64,000 bases of DNA from Escallonia rubra (GCA_033065855.1 JAVXUO010002817.1:1-64000); one strand, 5' to 3'. Counted from the first letter of the stretch, positions 11,344 through 24,026 are shown. Numbers and translations: made by a program. The notes: generated by a model from the sequence alone, not told the origin.

Positions 11344-13544
11344 TTTTGATCCTACAGTGTATTCCTATGACTCGAAACCCCCCTCTATCCATTCCTTGGC
11401 TTAATCTGGGTGTTAACTGTTTGCTACCTTTTGTGGTTGCTTAAGATAAAGTTTTGTTCACTAATTGAGCAACCACTTAAGCGCATTCTCTGATAGCACC
11501 ATAAGATGTATTGCATATATCGGAAATTCATCCACTTTAACAAGGCTCTCTATCTTTTACGCATTGGTCAAATGATCAGTTCCATATAACCCTGCATCTA
11601 CAAAACAATCCTAGTAGAGATTATGGCCGGCCGCGTGAAGAAACAGCCTATGAATCAGCTAGGTCTAAGCACATCAGATCCGTCTGAAAAGTTACACCAA
11701 GAAAATCACTACAGAGACTTATAGTATGTATCCAAGTTTACCGTTAGTATTGCATACAGAAGACCCCTCTCCGTATGTACCGATCCGAGGCCCGTGCCAT
11801 TGGAGCAGCTAAGATTTGCGACACCCAAGTCCATACTATTTGTATCCAGTTGCATTATCCTTTTCCCAGACCCTCGTTCACCTAAGCATCTAGCAATCTT
11901 AAAAAAGCACATTACCTTGATATCACAATGCATTGAATGAAAAACCAAAACCCTAATAGTAGATGTACAATACCGACTAGTCATCCTTTGAAATATTCCT
12001 AAAAGCCGCACCACAATATAAGTACCAACGGTGCTGCTGGTTATTGAATCCTCAAATTATATCATTAACTAAGCCAAATGTCTAAACTCCAATTGCAGAT
12101 AACAAACTATACAAGTCAATTACCTAGAAACCCTAAACCTTAAACTGGGATCATATCCATACCCCGAAAATTACCTGAAAGTAAGAATGATGCCCAGAAA
12201 ACAATGGAGGCAAAGCCGCATATATATGGTGGCGAGATCGTGGCCCCAGTGCGCCACGGCGGAGTAAGGTGGTCGATCGGCGTCGGGAAGACCAGCGAGG
12301 AGAAACGACGACGTATCAAGTTACAGAACCGGCGAAAAAACTTTTTTTTTTTTTGCCGATATACAGATTTTCTTGCAGTAACGCTTAGGCCCCATTTGAC
12401 AGGTTTTTTTTTTTTAGTTTTGAAAACTTGAAAAAATAAACAAGTTTGTTGACTAGGTTTTCGTATTTTTCTTCTTCAGTGTAAAAATTCAAGACTGTTT
12501 TTGAAATCTCCAAAAATGAGTTTCGGCTTTCAGTTTTGGTTTTTTTTTTTTAGACCACCACCCTCCCACCGCCCGCCTGCGGCGGCCGGCCACCACTACC
12601 GCAAACCACCACAAAAAAAAAGATCTCAAAATAAAAACTGGATTATCAAACACCCACTTGTTTTTGTTTAAAAAAAAAAATTTAACTGCTCTTTAGTTTT
12701 TTTTTTTTTTGGAAACTGAAAGTATTGTCAAATAGAACCCAGTTTCATAGAAACAGTTTTTTGTTATCAAAATGCATTTAGCACTACTTTTATTTTACAA
12801 TGTATCTGCAATATTTCATAGAAATATTGCATTTAAAAACCGGCTATCAATTACTCTGTCGGGTTTCATACAATTTGCTGTAAGTTTGTAAGAAATTCAA
12901 CACGTGAGCATTAGCTTCACTTATCAAACAATATCTAAAATGAATTAATAATCCATTTCAAAGCCTAATAATATCAATAGGAAATGAAAACTAGTATTCT
13001 GTTTCGCTTCAATTCTTTAAGAATTGGAGTGGAGTTGAAGATATTCTTAATTCATTGTATGAATCTACTTCAAAATTCTAAAATGAAATCCTAATGAGCC
13101 AAATAATTTTTCTGCTAGGGCCAGCAACATTTTAGGAGCTTTTCAGCATCAATGGTGGTACAAAGATGGTGATTTGTCGACCATCAATGACAAGGCCCCG
13201 GTTGTGATCGGTGGCTAGCTACAAGTGGTTCGATGGCGGGCGATTGGTAGTCACATGGCAGTGACTGATGGTATGGAGGGGTGCCGGTAGGTGGAGATGC
13301 TTCGATCGTTCCCATTGATTCAAGGAAATTGGAATTTAAATTCTAGGTGTTGAGCTAATATTTGCAATTGAGAGGAGTACACAAAATAAATTTCATGGAG
13401 TCGTGTCTGTGCTACCAATGGAATTGAAATGGTCCAGTTCCAAATTCAAGCCGTTTGATACGATCAAGTCAAACACTTATTTGTATTGAAAATTTTTATT
13501 TGTGTTCAATTCAATCTATACATGTTCATATTAATATCTTGGGG
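11344..13544. other. Intergenic DNA with a MITE-like inverted-repeat unit
   Basis: No gene seen. A candidate MITE spans 12388-12740: its left end GGCCCCATTTGACAGG is mirrored by ATTGTCAAATAGAACCC on the right, with T-rich and A-rich inner arms (several runs of 9-12 T). No clear target duplication was found. The remainder is AT-rich single-copy-looking DNA. Confidence 0.4.
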
Positions 13545-14220
13545 ACCAATGTAACAGTTTAGTGGTATGTGTCTCTCCCTCTTTTGTGCAAGGTCGGTGT
13601 TGAAGTCTCGTGGAATAAGAAATTTGCATTCATCAATCCTTTCATCGTGAAAAAACGAAAACATAAGATCTGAAGATACACACAAAGTGAACGGAGTAAA
13701 TGTTATGCGGCAGTGGGACTATCGCATAGCTAAGATTCGAAAGAGGGAGACATTTACCGTTATGCTATCACCTTGCAAGTGATTTGTCGGTAAAGCCGTT
13801 TCTTTTTGCTGCTTTTTCCAAACATAGTGGGCTTTTAATGTTGAATATCTGATATGGATCTTGCATGATTCCGTTGGGCTCCATCACCGTATGAGTTCAA
13901 ACTGGGTGGGCTCTTTGTGTGGTATTTAATTGGGCCAAAAAATTTAAAGAATTTGTGGTTAGTCTCCACTTCGTAGCTATAAGATTTGTGAGCAACCTCC
14001 CCAGGACCCCTGCTGGAGATTTAGCCCTCGGCTGTAGTTGTATTGCGCCGACATAAGATTCGAACATGTGATCTTGCACGGGAAGAAGAAGGACCTTATC
14101 ATTCGACAATCACCTTAGTCTTGGCGGTTTGTTTCTTGTAGACATTGAGTTGGATTCGAACATGTGATCTTACACGGGAAAGAGAAGGACCTTATCATTC
14201 GACAATCACCTTAGTCTTTT
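13545..14220. repeat. Cluster of tRNA-derived SINE-like heads
   Basis: Several segments resemble plant SINE 5' regions with Pol III A-box and B-box-like motifs. One is on the plus strand at about 13556-13617 (TTTAGTGGTATGTG, then a TTGAAGTCTC B-like box). On the minus strand there is one at about 13735-13790 and two at 14057-14122 and 14153-14217. The last two are a direct duplication with 96-bp period sharing GATTCGAACATGTGATCTT. Tails and target duplications are not resolved, so these are remnants. Confidence 0.35.
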
Positions 14221-15780
14221 CTCCTATCTCATCTGCCCTTCCTAGTTCCTAATGCTACGACTTTGATCAGGGCTTTTGAGATCATGCACTTTTTACTCCT
14301 TTTTGAAACTCGTTGAATCATAAGTTTTACAAAAATAATATAGACGACTTTAGTTGGGTTTCTTCAAGAAACATAAAACAAACACGTGTGCGTGTGCATG
14401 CGCCCATGTAGGAGATCATGGGAGCGAGTTGAAGAAGGTCCTTAATGGTGCTTACGAAATTTATATGTTTTTGTCGAAAAGTATTTACTTTTTTATGACC
14501 AAATTCTTTTAAAATTTGCTAAGTCAATACATATATGTATGTACAGAGCAAAAAGTAACCAAGTGAATGAACCTCTGACCGTGAGAGGCATGTATTTATC
14601 ATTTGCTAAATTGAACCCTTGTCTCCCTTCGTCAAAGTTTTAACGAGTAACAGCGATACAAAATGTAACTCATAAGCTCATATCAACGTCATCTCTGATA
14701 ACACGACTATAGGAAGACTTGTAAATCCGTTCGATCAAACTATCCACATATTTGATATGGAATACATACTTGAACAGCAGTATCTCTGTTGTCTTTCTTT
14801 CTCATTTTTCTAAAATTGATTAAACCTTTGATCCTCTTCCTCTACTAGATATCTCTTTTTTATATCAAGTGAAAGGATGCAAAGATACTTCTTGGAGAAA
14901 ATGTCACAACATTTAGACATTATATCAATGAAGTGTTATTATAACCCAGAAATGAAAGCTTACTAATTATTCTAGAAACAGTTTTGAAACTTTCCAACAG
15001 CTTTTGTCTAATAATTGTACAGCACATGATCACACAACAATGCATTGATTCAGTTGGCAAATCGATTTGTGCGGGTATGTTACACTGATTTTAGTTCATC
15101 CGAAATCATCTTAATCCTGTGACCTACTTTTGAATGAATCATGACCTCGGTTGTCAACCACATTTTCCAGAAAAAAAGCTACTCTTGTCGTCCTTGAGTT
15201 CCGGAGATCCCTCTGTAATGCTGCCTAAGAAATCATTAGCTATGGGGAAAGAGAGGACTGATGACCCTTTTCACCTTATGGTGGGTGAAGATGATTGGGT
15301 TAGGCAAAACAAAGGAACTTGCCTAGGAAAGCTCATTAACAATTAGCAACCCACTCACACCAAGACATGAGAAAAGAAGTATAAATCCAGTGGCCTACCT
15401 TTCATGGCCCCAGCCACGACTCCCCCCACCGTGGGCGGCGGCTGCCTTCCCTCCACCACCACCACCACTTACACAATCTTTAGGTTTTGAGATATGCTTC
15501 TTCCATGTGCGTTAATCATTAAAACTATAAGGCCCAAATCTGATGACTTGAAAAAGGTGTGAATCTGTTAATTAACTAATCTACTTTTGCCCACCAATCC
15601 TTCCAAAAGTAGCTTTGCCACTGACGCATACATATCTGAATTGCATGTTACATCTACATTGCTTTTTAGCACGTTGGATCACCATTGTTTAATTAGAGAA
15701 AACATCCAAGTTGACATTTTATACAGGCATGGTTAATATTAAGTTATATTTCACGGCGGCCAGAAATAAGTTGTGAATTT
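14221..15780. other. Intergenic DNA
   Basis: No gene recognised. A 70-codon frame at 15134-15346 has no family resemblance. The segment ends with the left target-site copy of the adjacent LINE (AAGTTGTGAATTT, 15768-15780). Confidence 0.5.
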
Positions 15781-16407
15781 TTAGTGATAACATACACAAG
15801 TGTGCCTTCATCCTGTGGTTGCTCTGTAAAGATGGACTCAGAACCAAAGAGAACCAAAAAGAAACTGAAGAAATGGAATTGCATAGAAGATGATACATGT
15901 TGTTTGTGTCAGATGCATAAGGAAGATACAAATCATTTATTCTGGAGCTGTGATTACTCAAAGGAGATTTGGAAAACTGTTAGTGACAAACTTATGATCT
16001 CAGGACAGTGGTCCACTTGGAAACAATTCCTAAATTTTGTTACTACAAAATTCAGAGGCAAAAGCTTCAAAGCTAAGCTCAGAAAGTTGGGAATGGCAGT
16101 CACTATATATATGATTTGGTGGGAAAGGAATGAAAGAGTATTCACGCAACAAGAGAACACAAGAGAGCACACCCTGCAATTGATCAAAACATGGATACAG
16201 TGGTGTGTTAGAGGCTGGAAGAGAATACCAGGACACAACATCAACAGAAAGCTATGTGATAACTGGGAATTGGCTATGGCATCTTATTTTGAACTGCTGG
16301 TTTTGTTCTATGTAAATGTATACTGAATATGATAGTTAAGCAAGATTGAGAAACTGCAAAGAATTGTACACATTTTTTGATAATAATACAATGACCATTA
16401 CCCAAAA
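15781..16407 (+). mobile_element. 5'-truncated non-LTR retrotransposon (LINE) insertion
   Basis: A 627-bp insertion bounded by a perfect 13-bp direct repeat, AAGTTGTGAATTT (15768-15780 and 16408-16420), with a short A-rich 3' end after ATAATACAATGACCATTACCC, as in plant L1-type LINEs. It encodes the end of the reverse transcriptase ORF. The frame 15784-16326 carries the zf-RVT domain with CCLCQ, then NHLFWSCDYSKEIWKTV, followed by the WWERNERVF segment typical after that domain. The 5' part of the element is missing. The frame is open to a stop at 16324-16326 but is a fragment, not a host gene. Confidence 0.85.
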
Positions 16408-16420
16408 AAGTTGTGAATTT

Positions 16421-17519
16421 ATATCTTTTGGCTGGTCGGCTTATCCTTTTTATGAACATACTTTTGAGTTGAACACTAGATTTTTATTGCTACTGTAATT
16501 TTTTTTTTTTCATTTTTGGTGCCACACATGGTCGTTTTATAACCTGCTGCAAGCTCACGTGATTTTTCGATGAGGGTTACTGCCTCTACATCTCGTGTGA
16601 TATTAATTAGTTGGTTATGAAACTTAAATTTGGTTCTCCAAATTTCTCATGAGCTATATCAATCTTTTTGTTGTGTGACGCCTATCACAGTCGTTAGCAA
16701 TGAAATTTTAATATAGTTTGTCATGACATTCCGCTCTCGAGTGACCTCACGAAATATCAGTAAAGATATTCGGTATGCTGAACTTCCCCTTTATCACCCC
16801 TTCCACCAATTCTTTCAAAAGTAATGTACTGCTTATCTCTAAGATATCTACGTTCCATGTCACATACTTCTTTTCATACTTTTCAGCACATGTACAATGT
16901 GCACCATTATCTTCAAGTACCGATTAGCATTTTATGCTCTGAGGATTTGCTTTCGATCATTTTCTAGATAAGCACATGTGGATGTCTTATGTATATAATT
17001 CAGCATGGAAAAAGCAACCAGAAGCTCTACATTTATTCATCAATCCAAACAGCTGAAAATTTAAGCAGGTTTCTTTCAACTTCCACGAGCTTGTAATGAA
17101 CTTCCTTTAGGCAACCACAACCCTCCCTGGTATATTGGTAGGAGGAAAGGTGTTGCAGTATTAAAGGTGAAGGAAGAAACTGTGGAAGGGGTCTGCCTTC
17201 GTTCTGAAATTGTCCTCAAAAGTGCCGAGTTGAACTTCCAAAAATACTAATACTAGACTGGCGGGCATAATGCTGTTATTAAAAGTACATACGCACATAA
17301 GGCACAAAGGATTTCAGGAACCTATGCGCAAGGTGTACATGTGCGACTTTTAGAAAAAAGACGCAAGATATATAACAAATAGAAATAAATGGATTTTTAT
17401 GCATCAAACCAATAAAATGATTAAAAAAAATTCAGAAGATGGGAATTTAAAAAACTTCTAACACTTGAAAAAGTTTCAAATCTAATGAGATGTAGTTAAT
17501 TCTAATTAAGTGAACATGA
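16421..17519. other. Intergenic DNA
   Basis: AT-rich sequence without a recognisable gene, RNA gene or terminal repeats. It contains a run of 12 T at about 16499-16510. Confidence 0.5.
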
Positions 17520-18650
17520 CACTTCATCCTTATCATAATAAGGGTCAATGAAGCAATTAATGCTTTCTTCAAAGGCAATCATAGGCTCTACATTCGTAAG
17601 AAATTCCTTGTCAACTTCTTTTCTTCGTCTACAACGTGAACCGAAGGTATTGATCTACTATTGGCAGCTTTTTGTGATGATGTTTACCTTGAATGGTGCC
17701 TGTCACAAAGAGGTTCACTTTCAAGCACGTCGTTGTCATTTTAGTCTGCATCTTCATCAGACTTCCAAAGCAACATCTCATTATTTCCATTAAGTTTACC
17801 CAAGAGAAAAGGATCAATCATGTCGCATGAATTCTATTGTATTCCACAAACACCAAATCATTTATGTGACTTTGTTGAAGCCATATCCTTTCTTGCTACG
17901 AAGCTGCAATGAATAAATTATATAGCAATTAATGATTTTACGTATGAAATGCAATACTAATTTTAGTGTTAAACTTTATTATCGCAACCTGAAGTTACAT
18001 GCTCGTAGCAAACATTACAGTTTTGATCGTAGCAAGAAGCACTAGTAGTATGACTCAAAACCAATCTTGTAAGTAAGGTATTGATGATCCATATGAAAGC
18101 CACCACTCTGCTATTCAATACATGAAAATTATAAAGCTAATAAGCAGCTATATACAAAACAAAGAAAATAATTTCATAATAAATTGTTTTTACAATTATT
18201 TTTTTAATAATTGTAAAAGAAATTACATAGGTACACACTATAATAATAAATTATAATGTGAAATTACAAAAGTAAAAAAAAAAGTAGTCATTGGTGCTTT
18301 TTTTTCTCTCACTCTTTTTTACATGGGATTCGAGAATACAACCTCCTCTCCGAATACTTAGTACTTAGCCATTCAATGGCATCTTGTATTGGCATATCAG
18401 GTTGACCTTTGAATGCATTCACACAAATCTGTCGCAACTTGTTCATCACTCTCGATGTCTGAGGGCAGACTATTAGTACTCCGGGTTCAAGAAAGAATGA
18501 GCTGCATGCAAATGGCGATTGAGTTGAACAGCCAATCTATCAATAATCTCATAATCTCTTTGTACTTTGACTCGATCCCTTAGAAAGCACCTGGAACAGT
18601 ATGTTTAGCTTTCTCCAATTGCTAGTAGCCCATTTTTCCTATGTGAACCA
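17520..18650 (-). pseudogene. Decayed hAT-superfamily transposase, C-terminal half
   Basis: Minus-strand reading of about 18620-18330 gives a conceptual track with EIIDRLAVQL, HAAHSFLNPEY and then a cysteine-containing stretch ending MPIQDAIEWL-like. This matches the central part of plant hAT transposases of the DUF659/hAT-C type (pattern ...IID.RW..QLHRPLHAA.YFLNPE.). Further down, about 17880-17630, a weak continuation resembles the C-terminal tail. Stops and frameshifts interrupt it throughout, and no TIR was found around it. Identification is by remembered family pattern at low similarity. Confidence 0.4.
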
Positions 18651-18926
18651 TTTTTCCTATGTGAACAATTTTTTCAAGTTATTTTATTCTTCAAGGATCT
18701 TAAAGTGATAGTTACAATGCAAATCTCGTTCTAGTAGGACTTACGAGTTTGCCAACACAATTCAAAGTCTTCTACATAATCCCTTTTGGATCGGCACTTA
18801 AAGGATAGCAAAGTCACTACCAAACACTGGTAGGGTCTTTGCAATTATTTCTAAGGTCCAATGTTCAACTCTTATTGGTTTCAAGGTATAGAAATTTTTG
18901 GCAAATTGTTAGACCTGGTGTGGCGG

Positions 18927-19991
18927 TAGACCTGGCAAAATATGACCCGAACCCGCAGGTCTACCCGTACCCGGTCAAAAAATTCGGGTACGGGTATATA
19001 TATAAGAGATCCGATGAAAATAGACTCGTACTCGAACCGACCCGTAAATTCTGGTTTGATCCAGATCGGGTACGGGTTACTCGAGCTACCCGTACTTTTT
19101 TACTATATATGCACTAGGGTTTTCATTTTCCAGTCATTTGCATCCTTTTCTCTCATCTTCTGCCGCCGCTCTCCACTTCCTCTGAAGTCTTTCTGTCTCT
19201 CTCTCTCAACCTCGTTCTCGCCATCTCTCTCTCTCAACCTCATTCTCTCCGTCTCTCTCTCAAATCTAGTCCATTATTCTCCACAACAACGGCGCCTCAC
19301 TGTCCGTCTCACGCTCGCTGGAAATTAGCCGCAACTCTACCCCAGATCTACCACGGCCCACCGCAGATCTACCACAGCCCACCGCAAATCTACCACATCC
19401 TGCTGCAGATTTGATAAACTTTTCTTCAACCTTTGGTCTTAACGCCTAGCACCGCACAGAGAAGCAAGCTCCGATCGTGGTCTCTGATCAACTTTGAGTG
19501 TGGTAACTCAAACTGGAGCAGTGGAGCTAGCAAAATTATTTTTGTTAACCAACAGTTTGATTTACTTGTATTATTTTTGCTAATGTTTTGTATGAATTTT
19601 ACTACTTCAAACTTAGGTACTTACTTTTAGGTAATTTTTGGGGAATTTGAAGATATATATGTGCTTGTTATGATGAAATTGAGATGGTTCTATTGGATTT
19701 GAATGTTGAGATAATTGTATTGTTGTGTTACAGCAAGAAGGATTAATTATAATAACCCCGTTTAATTGTAGAAATTGGTGAAGGAATATTTCAAGGAAAA
19801 TAATTAAGTCAATATGCGTGAATAAAAAAAACAAAATTTTTATTATTTACCCGCGGGTAATACCCTACCCACAAGGGTAGGGTACGGTTCCTAAAAAACC
19901 CTACCGGTAAAAATTCGGGTAAAAATTATCCGATCCGTTTTTACCCGGACCCGACCGGATTTTACCCGTACCTACCCGTTTGCCAGGTCTA
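18927..19991. mobile_element. Non-autonomous hAT element, 1065 bp (hAT-NA1)
   Basis: Perfect 13-bp terminal inverted repeats, TAGACCTGGCAAA at 18927-18939 and its complement at 19979-19991. Both ends carry dense subterminal arrays of ACCCG/CGGGT pentamers (about 18940-19095 and 19850-19980), likely transposase-binding repeats. The interior lacks coding sequence. It holds a CT-rich segment like a plant 5' UTR (19140-19290) and three 21-bp units built on CAGATCTACCAC (19343-19405). No clean 8-bp target duplication is left (TGTGGCGG before, GCTGTGGG after). A second TAGACCTGG copy stands just outside at 18910. Confidence 0.8.
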
Positions 19992-20040
19992 GCTGTGGGT
20001 AACATATTTTTGACTCACATGAAGAGGTGAACCTAGTAAG

Positions 20041-20100
20041 GTATGAAATTAACTTCTGATACCATTTGACTATCGAACAATGTGGGATATAAACTTGAGC
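20041..20100 (-). repeat. LTR-end and primer-binding-site remnant
   Basis: Minus-strand reading gives a segment with ATCCCACATTGTTCG followed by TGGTATCAGAAG. This is the usual layout of a plant LTR tail followed by an initiator-methionine tRNA primer-binding site (TGGTATCAGAGC). No coding region or second LTR is visible next to it, so it is a fragment, perhaps of a TRIM or solo-type copy. Confidence 0.3.
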
Positions 20101-20141
20101 TTTTATTTGAAAAGAGCCTGGAAGCCTCTTCTTTTTTTAAT

Positions 20142-20704
20142 GGATTAGTTACACCCAAATCCCTAATATTACGCTGAAATTAGTTTGTTTGTTATTGGGT
20201 TAATTACATCCAAATCCCTAGTATTAGCCTGAAATTACAATATGCGTGTCTATTAGTTTGGCAAATATCAACAATGTCCTTTGAGAAGGAAAACCATATT
20301 GCATAAAAGATTGTGCATGCTGACCTAATTGCCCTTATCACTCTCATAAAATTACCCCAACTCGATTGGAACTGGTTGAATGTGCTCGCGCGCGTGTGTG
20401 TATATGTGTGCGCGCGCTTATGTGTCTTATTGTCGATGAAGCTCTTCAGTGAGAACATCATAGGAAACCATCAACCACCAAGTAGTACCCACCATCACCC
20501 GCCCACCAAGCAGCAAGACCAGTGCCTACATCATAGACCAATGGACCAGCCACCACTGCCACATACCATTGCAAATCAATAAAATACACCATATCCCTCA
20601 ACCCTTACCGTTTCCCACATCCCCTGCCGTATCCAATAGCGATAACCGCCACATCCCAGCCCCTACCCCAGTGACCACGACCGTATCACTGCTAACGTCA
20701 GCAT
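20142..20704. mobile_element. Left end of a Mutator-like long-TIR element, tandemly repeated
   Basis: Two similar copies of an end sequence stand in tandem: GGATTAGTTACACCCAAATCCC from 20142 and GGGTTAATTACATCCAAATCCC from 20197. The style matches Mutator-like MITE ends in the 48-55 kb region. Interior sequence is a CCACC-rich, gene-like low-complexity tract, with an alternating GC/GT stretch at about 20385-20420. No mirrored right end was found by eye before 22.4 kb. The hAT element at 20705 appears to be nested in this tract. Confidence 0.4.
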
Positions 20705-21789
20705 TAGGGGTGGCAATCACAACCCAAACCCGTTTACCCGCCCAAATCCCCCCACTTAAAAATTACCCAAACCCATTGAATTATATAATTGGGTATAAAT
20801 GGGTCAAAGATTTTGCAACCCATTGGTTTTTATGGTTTATAAATGGATGCCCATTTAACCATCAACACTTTTTTACAGTATTTTTTTACTTGTTTGACTA
20901 ATAACTTTCCACGTAACTTAATTATATGTTCCTTTCTCCCGGCTAATACAACACCCGTCCATTTCTTCTCTTTCTTCCCTGAGCAAGCCACCAAGCCCGT
21001 CGTCACTCGCCGCCATCGTCATCTCCACTCACCCGCGACGTCCACTCACCTACACTCCTTGTTGCCGCTTCGTCACCACCACCGTCGCTACCGCCACTCC
21101 CCCAATATCTGCCAATGCAGTGGCTTCATCACCACCGGTGTCACTGCAGTGATTCATCACCACCGGTATCACTGCAGCGACGCCCTCACCTAATAATTCC
21201 AACGAAGGCATGGATCTTGGCTCATATCTGGAAAGCCTTTGGGAGACAGATGATCGATCTTCAACCCGTGACGTTTGGATCTGAAATGGTGGTGGTGACG
21301 TTTGGATTTGGGGTTGTGCGTTAAGGGTGGTGAGCTGGTCGCTGGTCGCTAGGACCTTGAGTATCGGTGGTGGACGAAACAGCCGATCTGACGACCGATC
21401 GGTGAGAAACTGGATGGAGCGACGTCGGGTAGCGGGGATCTAACAGGAAAGGAGGGAGGGATGGAGGGAGGAAGGAGAAGGGTAGGCAGCGAGGTTGCAT
21501 CCGAAGTTAGAAGCGGACGTGGCACTGGTAGAGGGGCAGCTACGGGCAAAAGGAGAGGGGCTGGGGGCGACGCCGGTCACCTGGCTCAGGCGACGTCGCC
21601 GGAAAAACGAAGGTCTGACTCGGACGGTGTAATGGGTGTAAATGGGTTAAATGGGTATAACGAGTTAAACCAACCCATTTAATAATTAACCCACAAATAA
21701 ATGGGTCTATATGGGTCAATCACCCATTTGACCCAAACCCATTTAACCCAAATCCAAACCCAACCCACTCACCCATTTTGCCAGGCCTA
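20705..21789. mobile_element. Non-autonomous hAT element, 1085 bp (hAT-NA2)
   Basis: Flanked by a perfect 8-bp target duplication GTCAGCAT (20697-20704 and 21790-21797), diagnostic of hAT insertion. Ends are TAGGGGTGGCAA and TTGCCAGGCCTA, matching at 10 of 12 positions as inverted repeats. Subterminal regions are packed with ACCCA/TGGGT repeats (20720-20830 and 21625-21780), a different flavour from hAT-NA1. The interior (20930-21610) is GC-rich and resembles captured plant gene sequence, but no intact frame is convincing. It encodes no transposase and would need one in trans. Confidence 0.9.
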
Positions 21790-21797
21790 GTCAGCAT

Positions 21798-22887
21798 CCT
21801 TTCTCTTCCCATCATTGCCTCCACCACCTCCACAGTCCTCCTTCTCCCACCGTCATTAATTGATAGAGGTTTCTAAGGGATTTGATGGTGACACCCACCA
21901 CCTTCCTCCCCCTTCCATAAGCACTTGTGGCAAATGCAGCATCACTGTTAGCAGTGACAGTTGTGTGGGTGTTGGTGACTCTATTTTGTGCAGATCTATG
22001 TGCTTCTTTTATGCGAGCATATGTGTCTTTGTGTGCATTTGTCTCTCTCCGCAAAAGAAAATTCTGATTAGTGATAGTTGTGTCGAGATAGTTAGTGGTG
22101 TTGGGGTGGTACAATGGTTGGTTGGTGGGTGTTGTGATGATGCGGTGGTGGTGCTGAGGCGCTGCCATGATGGTGTTGAGATTGTGCCATGGTGGTGGTT
22201 GGTGTTTGAAGTTGAGGGATGAAGAGAGAGAGAGAGAGAGAGAGAGAAATTAGGGAATTAGGGTTTGAAAATTAGGTTTCAAATCCTGATTTGAAAATTG
22301 AGGTTTCAAAATCTTATACGGCACATACTGTATAAAGATAGTATTGGCATTTCAAAAAAATAAAGTATTTATGACATCAACAAAAAAGTGTACTTCTTTA
22401 AAGATTAATCAATGACGAATGAACACGCCTTATACAAATTTCTTGTCTTTGATCACAGTTTGCTTCTTTTCAAACTTTGTATCTTTGACTAGAATTTCAT
22501 CCTAACCACAGGATCATAGATGTACTTGATTGTTTAATTTTCTTTTCAAGTCAGCCAGACAATAAGTATGGATGGATGATATTCATTCTCTAGGCATATG
22601 TTTATTTGTACAGGTCAGTTCTCCGTCGCATTTACCAAAAATTACAACTAAAACGACTAGTGGGAGATGATACTTTATTAACCTCTGCAAGAATGCCATA
22701 CGTGAAGTTGTAAAGAGCTGAAATTATACTAACATGTCAAATTTGAGGCGTCCAACCAAAGGAAAATTTTACTACGCTTTCAAAGGAAAAAAAAAATTTC
22801 TTCTTTTCCAACAATCAGTGACATGAAAAGCCTAGTTCGTGAAATTTTCAAGTGGTAAGGAACCATCACATGACAAAGTGATGCTCA
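21798..22887. other. Low-complexity intergenic DNA
   Basis: Continuation of the tract interrupted by hAT-NA2: CCACC-rich, then TGG-rich sequence, a (GA)n run at about 22223-22247 and imperfect repeats of ATTAGGGTTT/GAAAATT to 22300. Apparent frames here (for example 21860-22222) are compositional artefacts. The right copy of the SINE target site precedes the next feature. Confidence 0.5.
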
Positions 22888-22986
22888 AACCCCAAGGGGT
22901 GGTGGAGATGGCAAAGGACCTCGAGATGTGACCTCAAGGTCTCGAGTCATATATAATTGCAATTCTTACCCTCTAAAAAAAAAAAA
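22888..22986 (+). mobile_element. SINE insertion with A-rich tail
   Basis: A 99-bp body is bounded by a 16-bp direct repeat, GACAAAGTGATGCTCA (22872-22887) and GACAAAGTAATGCTCA (22987-23002), differing at one base. It contains A-box-like GGTGGTGGAGATGGCAAAGG, B-box-like AAGGTCTCGAGTCAT and ends in a run of about 12 A. This matches a tRNA-derived SINE: Pol III promoter boxes, A tail, target duplication. The single mismatch between repeats suggests a moderately recent insertion. Confidence 0.78.
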
Positions 22987-23002
22987 GACAAAGTAATGCT
23001 CA

Positions 23003-24026
23003 GTGGACGGACTAGGCGCAAAGCGTCGGCGCTACCAATTGTAGACCAACGAGATATGTGATCTGCTCTGCCCTATTAAACCAGCACCTTCTTGCCTTCT
23101 ACATGTCATGCCATGAACTAACCATTGAGCGTACCACAAAGACCTATGCCTTTCGAAAGATTATTATAAGGACACTACAAGCAGAGCACATTCCCTTTTT
23201 GATGGTTGTGATTTAGCCCCTTCCGTCCATCCATTACTATATTGGTGGTGGGGCTAATGACAAAGTGGATGGTCCATAGATGACCAAAAAAGTTCGGTTG
23301 CTTGTTGCGAAAAATGGACTGCACAAAAAAAGGAAATTATGGACTGTAGCTTGCGTCCTCCCAAAAAGGTCACTGGCAGTTTGAGTTTGAAACTCCACCG
23401 GTTCATAACAATCAGATCCGATTTGATCAGCAACATATGATTCTCTGCATGGCTTTGGGTGGCCTGGATAGTCTCTGTGTTCCTTTATAGCTAGTGGTGT
23501 TCACAGAACAAGCACTATAGGTGGTCCTTGCGAAGGTACTATGCAATGCAAGTGCAACATCATTCTTATAAGGGTTGGATGAATCTACGACAGCCAACGA
23601 TAAGTTATCAGCGGTTGTGACTTAATACGTAATGCGTTACAATTGTACATCTTCTTGCTCATACCCCGCTCCTGCCATGTGCATTATGTAAAATTCTACG
23701 CACTTCTGTCACCTTAAGGTACATGCAGCTATGCATATTCTATCTTTGACTGCACTTCAGGCATTCAAGTAAATGGCATGCCTGTTGGAAGTTTTGAAAC
23801 TCCCTCCAAAATAAGTGTCTTTCTTTTTAAGGGTTTCTGTCTCTCTATTCACAATATCTTCCTCAATACTTACGAACATTCTTGTTGCACCCTTTCACTT
23901 TATATAAATGAGTTATGTCTAGCCGTGACAAGTGTAAGGCAAAATTAAACAAATATTAGACAAAGTTAATTAGGTAAGTGTACAAGAGAAAGACAGTAGC
24001 GTTACTGACGCAAAGATATTTTTATA
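23003..24026. other. Intergenic DNA
   Basis: No gene, repeat boundary or RNA gene recognised. Short frames such as 23254-23436 have no family resemblance. Confidence 0.5.

Noticed and set aside
18919..19999. 8-bp target duplication for hAT-NA1
   Set aside because: TGTGGCGG and GCTGTGGG do not match; only a shifted 6-of-8 alignment is possible.
20569..21324. Several 60-116-codon frames around hAT-NA2
   Set aside because: They cross transposon borders and are His/Pro-rich low complexity.
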